From Osedax frankpressi (Eukaryota; Annelida; Polychaeta; Sabellida; Siboglinidae): DNA of 64,000 bases. The stretch is from assembly GCA_964035775.1 (NCBI GenBank), contig OZ038317.1, forward strand, positions 25,507,033 through 25,571,032. Direction: 5' to 3'. Below are positions 13,901-27,116 of the stretch, piece by piece; within the stretch, counting starts at the first letter, position 1, and every line of letters begins with the position of its first letter. Under the pieces are notes generated by a model that saw only the letters and a list, made by a program, of their open reading frames with translations, ran no database searches and was not told where the DNA came from. The translations under genes and the position numbers were made by a program.

Positions 13901-16900
13901 CCCTAACCCGCCCTAACCCCCGCACTAACCCCTCCCTAACCCCTCCCTAACCCCCTTCCTAACCCCGCCCTAACCCCACCTCCCCCCATCCCCAAAAAGC
14001 ACCAGTACACCTCCTGTCAGTGCTGGCCGCATAAGTATGAAAGACGTTCGTGATTACTACGTTGATTACGTTTACTCACGTCCCCTGTCTTCACTCGAGT
14101 CTTCACTCGAGTCCTCACTCGAGTCCTCACTCGAGTCCACTAGTTACAGTTCAGGGATCTCAGATGCTACTTTGGCTGCAAACTTCAGAATCAGGACCGA
14201 AGTACATGCGGTCAGACGTATTGAAAACAACAACAACTACAACTGGCAGGTTATATCTTTTATTTAGTTATATAACATCTTATGTAACATCTTTTATAAC
14301 ATCTTATATAACATCTTATATAACATCTTATATAACATCTTATATAACATCTTTTATAACATCTTTTATAAACTATTTTAGTTAAACGCAATTTATAATA
14401 TTTTAATTTATTTAAATATGTTAGATTAATTATCTTTATTATATGATTATCATTTTTTTAAATCTGTCATTGTTTAATATAATTATTGTTTTATTCACAA
14501 ATACTTCAGGTAGAAGGAACAGAAACTACAGATTGTGGCGAAACCAAACCATTCCATTATTTTTGCAAATCTGTTGTCGTAGCAACAGGTATTTTCGACC
14601 AATCTAATCATTTAAACGTTATTGGCGAAAATAATGATTATGTCTACCATTCGATGAAGGTTAATTAAAGTTAATTTGAATTCAGGCCAAATTCTGTAAT
14701 GTTACATTTAAATTAATTTATTTTTGTTTCAATAAAAAGAAATGATAATCGCTATTTCTCTAGAATATCTCCCATAGTAGTAATAGGACTCACTTGTAGT
14801 AATAGGACTCACTTGTAGTAATTGGACTCACTTGTAGTAATTGGACTCTAAATTTGATGTTATTCCCTAAGGAATTGGATCTCTCACTTCGTCGTGGTCT
14901 ATTGAATAACTCTCTACCTCTTCTTGTGGTTGGTGCCGGGTTATCGGCAGCTGACGGCGTACTGTTGTCGAGGCGTTACGGATTACGAGTGTTACACGCT
15001 ATGCGAAGGAGACAGGATGACCCCAGACTTGTCCTCGGCACTCTTCCTCCCAGTCAATATCCCGAGTATAGCGGAGTTCACCGCTTAATCACCAGGTTTA
15101 CAGTTACTCCTGTCTTATAGTTAGTCATGTCTTACAGTTAGTCTTGTCTTACAGTTAGTCATGTCTTACAGTTACTCCTGTCTTACAGTTACTCCTGTCT
15201 TACAGTTACTCCTGTCTTACAGTTAGTCATGTCTTACAGTTACTCCTGTCTTACAGTTACTCCTGTCTTACAGTTACTCCTGTCTTACAGTTAGTCATGT
15301 CTTACAGTTACTCCTGTCTTACAGTTACTCCTGTCTTACAGTTACTCCTGTCTTACAGTTAGTCATGTCTTACAGTTACTCCTGTCTTACAGTTACTCCT
15401 GTCTTACAGTTACTCCTGTCTTACAGTTAGTCATGTCTTACAGTTACTCCTGTCTTACAGTTACTCCTGTCTTACAGTTACTCCTGTCTTACAGTTACTC
15501 CTGTCTTACAGTTACTCCTGTCTTACAGTTACTCCTGTCTTACATTTAGTCCTGTCTTACAGTTACTCCTGTCTTACAGTTACTCCTGTCTTACAGCTAC
15601 TCCTGTCTTTCAGTTACTCCTGTCTTACAGTTAGTCATGTCTTACAGTTACTCCTGTCTTACAGTTACTCCTGTCTTACAGTTACTCCTGTCTTACAGTT
15701 AGTCATGTCTTACAGTTACTCCTGTCTTACAGTTACTCCTGTCTTACAGTTAGTCATGTCTTACAGTTACTCCTGTCTTACAGCTACTCCTGTCTTACAG
15801 TTACTCCTGTCTTACAGTTACTCCTGTCTTACAGTTACTCCTGTCTTACAGTTAGTCATGTCTTACAGTTACTCCTGTCTTACAGCTACTCCTGTCTTAC
15901 AGTTACTCCTGTCTTACAGTTACTCCTGTCTTACAGTTACTCCTGTCTTACAGTTAGTCATGTCTTACAGTTACTCCTGTCTTACAGTTACTCCTGTCTT
16001 ACAGTTACTCCTGTCTTACAGTTAGTCATGTCTTACAGTTACTCCTGTCTTACAGTTACTCCTGTCTTACAGTTAGTCATGTCTTACAGTTACTCCTGTC
16101 TTACAGCTACTCCTGTCTTACAGTTACTCCTGTCTTACAGTTATTCCTGTCTTACAGTTACTCCTGTCTTACAGTTACTCATGTCTTACAGTTACTCCTG
16201 TCTTACAGTTACTCCTGTCTTACAGTTACTCCTGTCTTACAGTTACTCCTGTCTTACAGTTACTCCTGTCTTACAGTTAGTCATGTCTTACAGTTACTCC
16301 TGTCTTACAGCTACTCCTGTCTTACAGTTACTCCTGTCTTACAGTTACTCCTGTCTTACAGTTACTCCTGTCTTACAGTTATTCCTGTCTTACAGTTACT
16401 CCTGTCTTACAGTTACTCATGTCTTACAGTTACTCCTGTCTTACAGTTACTCCTGTCTTACAGTTACTCCTGTCTTACACTTACTCCTGTCTTACAGTTA
16501 CATTGCTATTACTATTTAAATATAACATTGAACTATATTTATATTATTTATATTATTTATATTATTTAAATTATTTAAATTATTTAACTTGAAAAAAAAA
16601 CATATTAATATATTTACTTGTAAATATTCACTTCAGATTTCTTGGAATTTTTCACAAATTTTCTATCTCTTTTTTATCTATTCTTTTATATTTTCTTTAT
16701 TTATTTCCTTCTTTATAGAACTGACCAAGACGAATTCTATGACTGTCTAAGCGAACACACCATTATTGAATTCATGTCTGATAACCAGGTGAGATAATAT
16801 GAATGTTACGTAATCAGCCTATTACAAACAATAAGAAGCGAGCCATTAATTCCATTCATCCATTTCCTTAATATTATTATCTTTGTTAATGTATCATGAT

Positions 16901-17952
16901 AAGACTATTTATAGATATTACTTATAATTGTATACTTATAGTTTTCCTTGTATTCTGTAATCTAATTAACAAATAGAGTAATGTTTAGTAAATATTAGAG
17001 AATGTATGATATTGAAATTATGTATTTTATTGATTGACCTTTATGATATATTATTGAGATTGACCTTTGTGATATATTATTGAGATTGACCTTTATGATA
17101 TCTCTCTTGGTGTTTGTAAGAATTTATGTCATAATATTACTATATTTATATATTATATTTTTGAATATTATCTTTTAATGCAATTTCAAAATCGATTAAA
17201 ACAATCTTATATCTAAATGCCTGTACAGTGTTTTCAACGTGTTCAACATCCGCAGGTAATCTTAAGAGACCACGTCTCCAACTGCGATCGGGTTGTTGAA
17301 GTCTACGCTGTCCTCGTTCAGATCGGTTACACGGCGAAACTGGACTTTCTACCTCCTCATATCACAGGTTTCAACTTACCCATACTAACTGCAATGTACC
17401 ATGATATATTTATAGTCTAGTAAATTTATAGTCTAGTGATTTTAGAGAGTCTGCAATTATTACAAACATTATTGAAATATGACAATTTCTATACTCAATA
17501 TCAATAATATTTTACACAATATTGAAATGGATCACTTGCTTTGTTTTCTGGATATTATTTCAATTTATTTAATCTAATTTCAATATTTTATGATATTCCT
17601 ATTGTTATTTAGAATTTCAATTTATTTGAATAAATACCAATATTACATTAACAACTTTACCGTATACAATTTATATATATTTTTAGCAGATCTTTTACAA
17701 TATGAGCAAATTATATAAAAGTATTGATTGCAAATTCAATTATTTAATATGTTTCCAATAGATAATGCCAAAGATACATCCTCTGGTGGCGGGAGTGGGG
17801 AACGTATCGCTATTGACCCTACAACTTACGAATGCCTCGGAGCCGAGCATATCTACGCCATGGGCCCCCTGGTGGGAGATTCTTTTGTACGATTTGTTTG
17901 TGGAGGTGCCATGGCCATAACTGCAGAACTCGCAAAGAAAACCTTTGCCTAG
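10969..17952 (+). CDS. OSGIN: OSGIN-like FAD/NAD(P)-binding flavoprotein, copy B, complete 12-exon model
   Basis: Oxidative stress-induced growth inhibitor family (FMO-like flavoprotein). Exons: 10969-11143, 11353-11453, 12165-12218, 12474-12588, 12797-12891, 13412-13512, 14036-14249, 14510-14659, 14872-15095, 16719-16788, 17256-17367, 17762-17952. They total 1602 nt, in frame throughout, about 533 residues; vertebrate OSGIN proteins are of similar size. Motifs: VVVIGNGPSG (FAD site, residues about 55-65), LSNGLEGRS, HVVLGRSEVGGAWQ, LGKWMQLPGYSF, VVVATGIFD, VVGAGLSAADGVLLSRR (second nucleotide site), RRRQDDPRLV, YPEYSGVHRL, and the C-terminal block DPTTYECLG..YAMGPLVGDSFVRFVCGGAM. Exon 7 holds a coding SSLE repeat. 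The intron after exon 9 is a 17-bp repeat array. The start ATG is the first after an in-frame stop, but an acceptor-like site 66 nt downstream could mean a shorter exon joined to an unseen first exon. Family assignment is secure; cellular role is inferred from the family. Confidence 0.92.
12264..12400. repeat. AT-rich dinucleotide repeat, OSGIN copy B intron 3
   Basis: Twin of 2521-2660, same interruptions in the same order, which argues that the two copies separated very recently or are alleles. Confidence 0.85.
13335..13985. repeat. Telomere-like CCCTAA-rich minisatellite flanking exon 6, copy B
   Basis: Same degenerate repeat as in copy A, before (13335-13365) and after (13615-13985) exon 6, but with different unit order and length. 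It is the least conserved stretch between the two gene copies, as expected for a fast-changing minisatellite. Confidence 0.85.
14087..14139 (+). repeat. Coding 12-bp repeat (SSLE) in OSGIN copy B exon 7
   Basis: Four in-frame Ser-Ser-Leu-Glu units, one fewer than in copy A, which accounts for the 12-nt length difference of the exon (214 versus 226 nt). Confidence 0.9.
14268..14370. repeat. 12-bp repeat in intron 7, copy B
   Basis: About eight units of TTATATAACATC and variants, expanded relative to copy A. Confidence 0.8.
14777..14848. repeat. 19-bp repeat upstream of OSGIN exon 9, copy B
   Basis: Nearly four units of the same repeat seen in copy A, next to exon 9. Confidence 0.85.
15098..16503. 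repeat. 17-bp minisatellite in intron 9 of OSGIN copy B, about 83 units
   Basis: Same unit and same start point as in copy A, two bases after the exon 9 donor, but less than half as long in what is visible. It also has its own variants (TTACAGCTACTCC) that recur regularly. It ends about 215 nt before exon 10. Confidence 0.97.
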
Positions 17953-20321
17953 ACATTGCACCGTGGCCTACTTAATGAACCGATACCCACGTCCCGCGGT
18001 CTACATATTGCTGCACCATTGCTTCGCCATTGGTAAGGCTGTACTATGGTCTAATTCGAAGATTGCTATGTTTTCGATTTTCTCTGAAACTCCGTCCATA
18101 AATTTCTAGACCAATTCCTCTTCGAACTACACAATGAACGTATAATTACAAGTCCGTGTTCCTAATTACACCTACAGTTTCACACACCTACAGTTTTACA
18201 CACATACACACACACACATACACACACGCAAACACACACACACACAAACACATACACACACACACACACACGCAAACACACACACACATATTTACGGACC
18301 AACGCACACAGACACTCCAACAAATCAATGTTGAATTCTTATGATAACTAATATTATTTCTATTATTTCTAATGGCACACATTTCATCGATACAAACCTA
18401 TTATTAAGGTATAATGGCCTAATTTAGAAATACAATAGCAAATGTTCTATTGACATGATTAGTGGATTTGACATTCAAATTATAAACTTCAACAAGATCA
18501 CTACACATTTGTTATGTTATATAAACTACGGTCTACAATAGATCCACATTTACCTCAAATTATCCCGACTCTTGTGAATAGATTCTTGGAAAATTTTGCT
18601 GTTGTACGACTAACTGGAAAATAATGTTTTTTACCACAACTCGCATTTAAGTTATAGTTATTTAGAAGTTCATGATTATGCTTTGGTGACCTTTGAACCC
18701 GTATTATTAAATTGAAAGCACAGTATTTAGTTATTTCTATTAGTGATTTTACAATTCTTAAAGGGAACATTTGTGTTATTGATTATTTTAAAAGAAGATA
18801 TATTGTTATAAGACTATACTATGTATAATTTTAGTACATTATATATTGAAGCAGAAATCATACAAAATAACCAGTTATTAATTAATTACATTTTTATTAA
18901 CTTATTCCAAGATACACCAAATATTTTCATAATTTTATATAATTTGTATCCTATTTCTGATTATTTATATCTCGTTACTGTGATATTATATTATTTATTT
19001 TTTAAATATTTAATTTTATCTGAATAAATGATAACCTTCTCTTTTGTTACAATTCTGATATTGATGAAAACACATTGAGAGAATAATAAAATATGATTAT
19101 TTACAAATTGATTTCACGTGAAATTATGTAATGATAAGCGAACTATAAGAAAGTAATTAGGAAGGAAGACTCTAAGTCGATTTTACTAATTCTTTAATCA
19201 CTCTCCGATTCTTCAGATTCTAAGTGGTAAGTTTTGAGGTTTAAAGAGAATATATAAACAGAATTTATTTATTTATTAATGTAATATTAAATAATGCAAT
19301 AAAATTATTTAAAAAACAATCTAACAATAATATTATACACTTATATAATATAAAATTATATATATAAATAACTAACGTCTACTTTAGTAACAATAACCAC
19401 TAAATTATACTTTATTGACATTACCTACTAACCTCTAATAACTGACCTGAACACTTGGTAAATATTACAATATAAAATGTACCATTATATTAAACACAGT
19501 ATATATACATTACTGTATTATACTCAAACAAACATGAGTTTACCTTTACTATCCAATCTAAGTTACTATAAATATACAAAAACCATCTAAACAAAATAAT
19601 GAATACTTCATATAATTTAATTTACAAACTTCCCAACATATCTCTTAGCATTTATCGTTAGAAAGTTAAATAAACTATTTTGCATTACTTACAAGAATCA
19701 AATACAAATATATATTACATATCACATCAACAAATTTACTAACTATAGAATACTATGATCTACAAACAAATATATAATCGATATCCACTACTTATCATTA
19801 GATGTCTTAATTCATACATCCAGTTTAATACCATCTACATTACAATGAGAATAAAATATGAATTGTTTCTAAATTAAACTATATTCATTCACGATCTGTT
19901 AATAATGACTTACGATCTGTTAGTAATCCACTCAACTCGCAACTCCTTGATTATTTCAAGTAATACCTACCCTCAACATACTGATCAACTACTTCTAATA
20001 ATACCGAATACCGAGGTCTAATAATATTACTACTATATGTTACCGCTATAACATTGTATTGTCAAACTTATTAATGCGCTCTAATATTTCATCACATTAC
20101 ATAATACCTGCTCATTGTTTACTATCCCAACTAATAGTATCTACTATAACATTACCATCTGCCTTACTTACCTACTTATCTTATCCTTTCTTCTTTCTAT
20201 TATTATCCTTACAATTCTACATCTATTAATATTATTATACATGTATTATTGAGAAAGAGCCTAGAAATCTGTTGTTTAATAAACAAATTGTAAATAATAC
20301 ACAAATATTGATTTCCGTCCT
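17953..20321. other. Region between the convergent OSGIN and LU genes
   Basis: 3' flank of OSGIN on + and of LU gene 1 on -. It holds a CA repeat at 18180-18294 and otherwise AT-rich sequence. An AATAAA on + at 19023-19028 is a possible distal polyadenylation signal for OSGIN; an ATTAAA on - at 20275-20280, about 45 nt past the stop of LU gene 1, is a possible signal for that gene. No gene is supported. Confidence 0.6.
18180..18294. repeat. CA microsatellite
   Basis: ACAC runs with interruptions (ATAC, GCAA). The open frames here only reflect the dinucleotide. Confidence 0.95.
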
Positions 20322-23300
20322 CTAACCGGAATTATCCGAATCGCTTTCGGAATTGCTGGCAGACTCGGATTCGGAACCGGATTCAGAATCCGATTCCGAT
20401 CCGGAAGATTCCGAATCTGAAAGTTCTACTTCCTCAACAGGAGAGGAGACGGGTTCTGTAGGAGCGATGGGTATTTCCGGAAACGATTCGATGTCAATTT
20501 TATTAGGAATCGGCGATTCGTAGATATCCTGTATACCCCTGAGGTCAGGGGTCAAAAGGTCGTAGAGTTAGCATTATAATAGCGACACGACGTAAGTAAT
20601 GTGTACACAAGAGTTGTTTGCAGTCGATGTTGGATAATTCATTAATTAAAGGACAACCAATAAAGTAAAAAGGTTTAGGATAAGAGCTCTCCACATATAA
20701 ACCCATACGCTATAGTTTACAATACTTTAAGTAGAGAACTAAATACATACTATATATTATGGATATATTGTTTATACATCATTTGCTGATCATAGTTAGA
20801 TACTCCAAACTGCCCTTTACTCTCTTATTACAACATCACCACACTCCAACATACATTCATTACGTACAACGTATATAACATAAGTATATACAAACTACAT
20901 CATAAGTACATATGTACTATATCATACGTATACATCACCTATACCATAAGTACATATCGACTATATATAAGTACACATAAACTAAAACATTAGTACATAA
21001 CTACTACACCTTCCTTAAACGCACACTAACACTTACTATGTGTACTCTAATCTCACAATGTTAAAATACACCAACCCTACTCTACTCCATTACACCCACA
21101 TACTGCCAGCAAAATCATACTTGTACACGCCCACATTATTTCATAGACACGCCCACAATATATTAATATTGTAATGACATGTCACCTATACTAACATCGA
21201 ATCGCCTTTATTTATCTTGGTGTATAGAATTGATATAGCGCTCAAGGTCACCAAAGAGGTCATAATGTACAACACAATGATCACCATGTTCAATGCTGTG
21301 TGTAGAGACGTAGAGACGTTTAGTAGGACGTGTAGTGTGCGACGGTAGGTCGGTGTGTTCGTTAGTGAGTGATTTGATCGATTAGATGTACAGTGTACAT
21401 TGAACACTCAGTGTACATTGTACACTGAGTGTACATTGAACACTCAGTGTACATTGCACACTCAGTGTACATTGAACACTCAGTGTACATTGAACACTCA
21501 GTGTACATTGAACACTCAGTGTACATTGCACACTCAGTGTACATTGAACACTCAGTGTACATTGAACACTCAGTGTACATTGAACACTCAGTGTACATTG
21601 TACACTCAGTGTACATTGAACACTCAGTGTACATTGAACACTCAGTGTACATTGTACACTCAGTGTACATTGTACACTCAGTGTACATTGCACAGTACGA
21701 TTTAAGTAATACAAGTATAATGGCGTGGCTCACGATACGAGATGTGGCGTGAGTATTGGAGCAGCTTATTCCGTCGGTTACGAGGTTAGTCGAGTTAAGA
21801 AGTGTAAAGTGTGGCGTGCTTGATGGCGAGCGTTGTCGTGAAGTGTAGTGTATTAGATGTGATTACGCATTGCAGTAGTTAATTCAAACGCGAAGTTACT
21901 TTAAGATAATACACAATAGCTCAACCTCATACCTTATTATCTAAATATATTTTCAAATAATTATTAAAACCTGAATTTTGTGTTGATCCGACCAAAGATT
22001 TAGCTTCTGTGAATAATGAATGATTTAGTAAGATATATAGTAAGTATATACATAGATAAATAGTTGCATCATGAAACATTAAAGAGTCAATATAACTTTA
22101 TAATACTCGTAGATATAAAACAATAATAATGATATTAAACTTATAAATAAAAAATGGAAACCGTTAAAATCTAAAATAAATTAAATAAAAATAATAATAA
22201 TTCAAGTCTATGTAAAACAATAATATCATAACTGAATAATTTGTAAATAATCGAGCAACTATTCTTTTCACTTGGTGATTTAATGTATTCCATAATTAGG
22301 TTAATTAACCAAGATTTTAATTGGTATCTTCAGATAATCGAGTATATTATAACATCGCCTATCTTATATTATATTGTTTATATTTAGTGGATTCTTTTCA
22401 ACCCATACTAGGAAATTTGGCGAAGTGAAACTTATAACTATCAGCATATTGCCCAAAAAGAAGCATATATATTATAAAAGAAATATAAAAAACTTGTAAT
22501 TAGAATATGCATTACAAAATGTAAATAAATAATATTACAAAGTACTTTCATATTGATTTAATTTATTTCCACACGTATGAAATACACGTAACCAACCTGT
22601 AATGTTTCTAAATGATTCCGGGTATATCATAGAATCTTTTTTTAAGAGAGATACCTGATAGTGTAAAGTTATGTAATTATATTCGAATGTGTGTAAGGTG
22701 TGTAAGAGTATAATAGTCAGTGACTTATTAGTGTGTAAAAGTGAACAGGGATAATTTGTACGAGTGAGACAATATAAAGATTATGATGTATCTATATTAA
22801 CAAAAGCATTTTATATATTTACACAAAGTGGCGAGCAGTTTTCCGAGTTGGGAAACTTTAAAAAAATATATTTATTATATTTTAAATATTGAAGATATTT
22901 TAATACAATTTGAAATCTATAACTATTAAATACATAAATATCGTTTTAGTAGATTACATATTTGCAAAACATTAACGTTTTAATATAATATGTATAATTA
23001 GTTTTGAAAATAGCTCTATTCGTATATTATATGATATTAATAATGTGAAGTTAGCTCTTATCCATAGATTTGGATAGAATTCATATATCTAATTAAATGA
23101 TATGATTATTGTACATAATATATTATTTACTAGCGATTTTCTTGGGATGTGCGTTATTTTCGTGATTAGCGAACCAGACATTGATATCGTTTACTTGAAA
23201 ACGATATAATTGATTATTAGAATGACTTATCCTATAGATACAATATATATATACAGTTTATATACAAAATGTAGAATATACTATATACACTGTATCGAAT

Positions 23301-24969
23301 ATACTGTATGGTATTTATTTTACACCCTGTAAGTATATTATATTACTAACGGACGTCTAGCGGAGTGTTGAAGTTACAGTCGCTCTGAGTGCAAGTGTAA
23401 AAACAATTCAATTCTGTAAACATAGATCACTTTAAGAAATACATTCACTTTCACTCTCTATATATATATATCTCTTTATTTTTTCTATATCTCATTATCT
23501 CTATAACAATATTATTTATCTCCCATTCCCTACTAAATTTTCTTTTTATTTATTTCTTAAATCAAAAATATATTTCTACATCAATCTCTTATCTATAAAT
23601 CTCATGTGTTATATAATGCCACTTATCAATAACGCTAGAAGTGATATATGTATTGATCTACAACAGAATCAGTTATCTCTGTCCTTATCTGCAACATTAC
23701 CAGTTATCTCTGTCCTTATCATCAACACTATCAAATAGTATAGTGTGTGTAGCAGCTGTAAATGACTTCTTTCTAATAAATTATTAACATTTTAGTGCTA
23801 TACCGTCATCGTAACTAACTATGGCTATATTCACATATAAATACAACCCTACCCCTTTTACTAGCTGTCCCCTAAACCTCTTTATACTTGTCACCTTACA
23901 AGCCATTAATACATAATTCATCTAGAATATGAACTTGTGAATATATCCTAATAGCACTAACTCACTACATTATATCCCAACATTACCATAAATCCCTTCA
24001 TGATATATCTACCGTACAATGCTATTTCTCTATACTACTAATACGTTATACTAATACGTTACCATTTCCTTCTCCTTCGCAAATGCTGCGTTTGTTTTTA
24101 GCCTTGCCTGCCTTGATAGCAATTTCCGACTTCACCTTGAACTGACTTTCGATATCGTCTTCGAATCCGGTTTTAAGTTTCGCTGTTCCGCACGAGCGTA
24201 TGATTTGCATCTGAAGACAATCGCGGGGTTATTAACGTAAAACAATGGAATCTAATTAGGAAATATTGTCCGCATAACCTAGAGATGAATATACTGGATA
24301 TAAACTTGATTGCATATTGCGAGACCATGGTAGATCTATTGTATCTATGATTTAGTAACAAGATAATACACAATGCAAATATACTAACGCATAAGTCACA
24401 ATAGTACACCTCTGATGTATGTGTTATTATATTAACTGATCTTTAATTAATTGATATTAAAACTAATCGATCTTAGACTTATACATAATATGACTTATAG
24501 AATGTAATTAGCCGACGACTAACGGTTCTCTCATGATACTCAGTGCTTCCGATAACTATGGAACTCTTCCTCGTCACCCGGATGTAAGTTGAGCATATCG
24601 ACGAGCACATCTCAGTCTGGTTCATAGTGTGTTCTGTAATGAGTATTGTGGTGAAGGTGAATTGCGGGAAAGTTGTTATAAACAAATAGTACATTATATT
24701 ATTAATTATATTACAATAGTGAGAATATATATTATTAATATAAACCCGCAATAATGTATATATACTATAGTATTATCTTAGTAATAGTTTTGTATTATTT
24801 ATATATTCAAATACAAACTTGAAAAACAAAACTTTGAAGATAACGGGTAGAATGCATGACTTTCGTCTATAATCCGTTGGGTACCCACTTGGTTAGTCCT
24901 GGTTCCGTTCTCCGAGTTGAAGCATTGAAAGCAACGAATATTACTGAAACAAATAATTGTTATCACCAT
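20322..24969 (-). CDS. LU gene 1: Ly6/uPAR-like domain, one membrane segment and an acidic tail
   Basis: Five exons in transcript order: 24969-24819, 24633-24524, 24210-24063, 21295-21192, 20528-20322; 720 nt, in phase throughout, about 239 residues. Start ATG at 24969 gives a short hydrophobic N-terminus (MVITIICFSN) directly before CFQCFNSE; an acceptor-like TTTCAG inside it leaves an upstream first exon possible. Exon a: C-x2-C and KFCFS; exon b: EMCSSIC; exon c begins MQIIRSCG, a typical LU stretch, and ends SICEGEGN. Next is a strongly hydrophobic segment (VIIVLYIMTSLVTLSAISIL), then a roughly 79-residue tail that begins TKINKGDSML and ends in repeated Ser-Glu/Ser-Asp. LU proteins are usually GPI-anchored or secreted, so a membrane-spanning form with a charged tail is less common. 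Function unknown. The Cys pattern is incomplete compared with classic Ly6, so the family call is an inference from several paralogous exons. Confidence 0.7.
21387..21692. repeat. 18-bp minisatellite TGTACATTGAACACTCAG, about 17 units
   Basis: Tandem units with GAACAC, GCACAC or GTACAC variants, in the intron before the membrane exon of LU gene 1, ending about 90 nt from that exon. Open frames on both strands follow from an 18-bp period without stops. Confidence 0.97.
21693..24062. other. AT-rich remainder of the LU gene 1 intron
   Basis: About 2.4 kb of AT-rich sequence with short simple repeats (TATATATCTC near 23460, a doubled CAGTTATCTCTGTCCTTATC near 23670 and 23700). I see no exon with acceptable splice sites. 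Confidence 0.55.
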
Positions 24970-25060
24970 GAAATAGATATTGAAGCGTTTTTGTCATCGT
25001 TAACTTATTTTGTTTTGAATTAAAATTACATTCGCATACTATACTATACAATCGATATGT

Positions 25061-27078
25061 TTAATTATTAAATAACTCATTCTCTTTATTTGCTTCCAAG
25101 TCGACTCCCCACAGTGAAAGACCGTCATGGTGATGCAATACTACAAGTGCATATATATATATAATATTACATAATAATTGTTAGCAATGTATAATTAAGT
25201 ATAAAGTGTGTTGATATATTAAACCTATAACTACTAACAAACCGTAAAGATCAGAGAAGACGAGTTTGTATTTATTACAATTGGTCATATTACAAACTCT
25301 CATGCAGAAAAATTCGTTTTCTAATAATTTTGGGTAGAATTATTACTGGCGAGTCATCACTAACGAGTGAGTCATCACTAGCGAGTGAGTCATTACTAGC
25401 GAGTGAGTCATTACTAGCGAGTGAGTCATTACTAGCGAGTGAGTCACCACTAACCAGTGAGTCATTAATAGCGAGTGAGTCATTACTAGTGAGTGAGTCA
25501 TTACTAGCGAGTGAGTCATTACTAGCGAGTGAGTCATTACTAACGAGTGAGTCATTACTAGCGAGTGAGTCATTACTAGCGAGTGAATCATTAATAGCGA
25601 GTGAGTCATTAATAGCGAGTGAGTCATTACTAGCGAGTGAGTCATTAATAGCGAGTGAGTCATTACTAGCGAGTGAGTCATCACTAGCTAGTGAGTCATT
25701 ACTAGCGAGTGAGTCATTAATAGCGAGTGAGTCATTACTAGCGAGTGAGTCATTGCTAGCGAGTGAGTCATTAATAGCGAGTGAGTCATTACTAGCGAGT
25801 GAGTCATTACTAGCGAGTGAGTCATTACTAGCGAGTGAGTCATCACTAGCGAGTGAGTCATTACTAGCGAGTGAGTAATTACTAGCGAGTGAGTCATTAC
25901 TAGCGAGTGAATCATTAATAGCGAGTGAGTCATTACTAGCGAGTGAGTCATTACTAGCGAGTGAGTCATTAATAGCGAGTGAGTCATTAATAGCGAGTGA
26001 GTCATTACTAGCGAGTGAGTCATTACTAGCGAGTGAGTCACTACTAGCGAGTGAGTCATTACTAGCGAGTGAGTCATCACTAGCTAGTGAGTCATTACTA
26101 GCGAGTGAGTCATTAATAGCGAGTGAGTCATTACTAGCGAGTGATTCATTACTAGCGAGTGAGTCATTACTAGCGAGTGAGTCATTACTAGCGAGTGAGT
26201 CATTACTAGCGAGTGAGTCATTACTAGCGAGTGAGTTATCTTTAACGAATGAGTCATCACGAGTAAATGAGTAGTCACTAATATGAATCATTACAGGAAG
26301 CTATTATTAAGTATTTAGAGATATGAATGGCATATTGATATATCGGGGTATTATCACTAGAAGTTGGTTACGACTAAGATTAATATTTGTATATTGATCT
26401 GATTCTATTGTTATGATAGATCTACGGACTTATTAATTGTCAACATTATTATTAACGTATCGATTTAATACAATTTATATTATTTTCATTTGATTAACAA
26501 ATTCTTTTCTCTATATCTAGCGATCTGAATTCAGTGAATAATCGACTTACATAATACATAATATATATTATTGACAATGTATTCTATAGTATATGCAGAC
26601 TTGTGTATAAACAGATATAGCTGTCACTAAATTGACTTATTACTATCTATTAATAGGCACTAACCACTAACCACGTCATTTGTATCGTAACTTCGAATAG
26701 ATTTAAATTTGAATATTGAATTACATATGCGCTACTTGTGTACTCACGGAAATACAATACAACAATTGCAACTAATGCACCCGTATTATTTCGACCCGAG
26801 TACCGATTACCCTAGGTCCCATTGAATCGCCAGTAATTTGGGTCACCAACTGGTCATACTTTGACCCACTTACCGACAACGCCGTTCCTTACTAACCAGC
26901 TGTACCCCAGCAGTTATTCGAGTTGTTGTAGTGGTTCATGTTCTCGAAGGTCGCCGGATGGATCTTTTTATGCTGCGCGACACGAGGGGAATTACCGTAG
27001 CAATCTCTGTTCACGGTTAACTAAAGTGCAGTTGTAATGATAGAAGCATGTATTACGTCACTGCATATGATTAGATAC

Positions 27079-27116
<38 letters not shown>

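Noticed and set aside
25290-26291. 333-codon (SLASND)n open frame on - and a 182-codon frame on +
   Set aside because: An 18-bp repeat without stops is open by arithmetic on both strands. It lies in an intron of LU gene 2 and has no unique coding sequence at either end.
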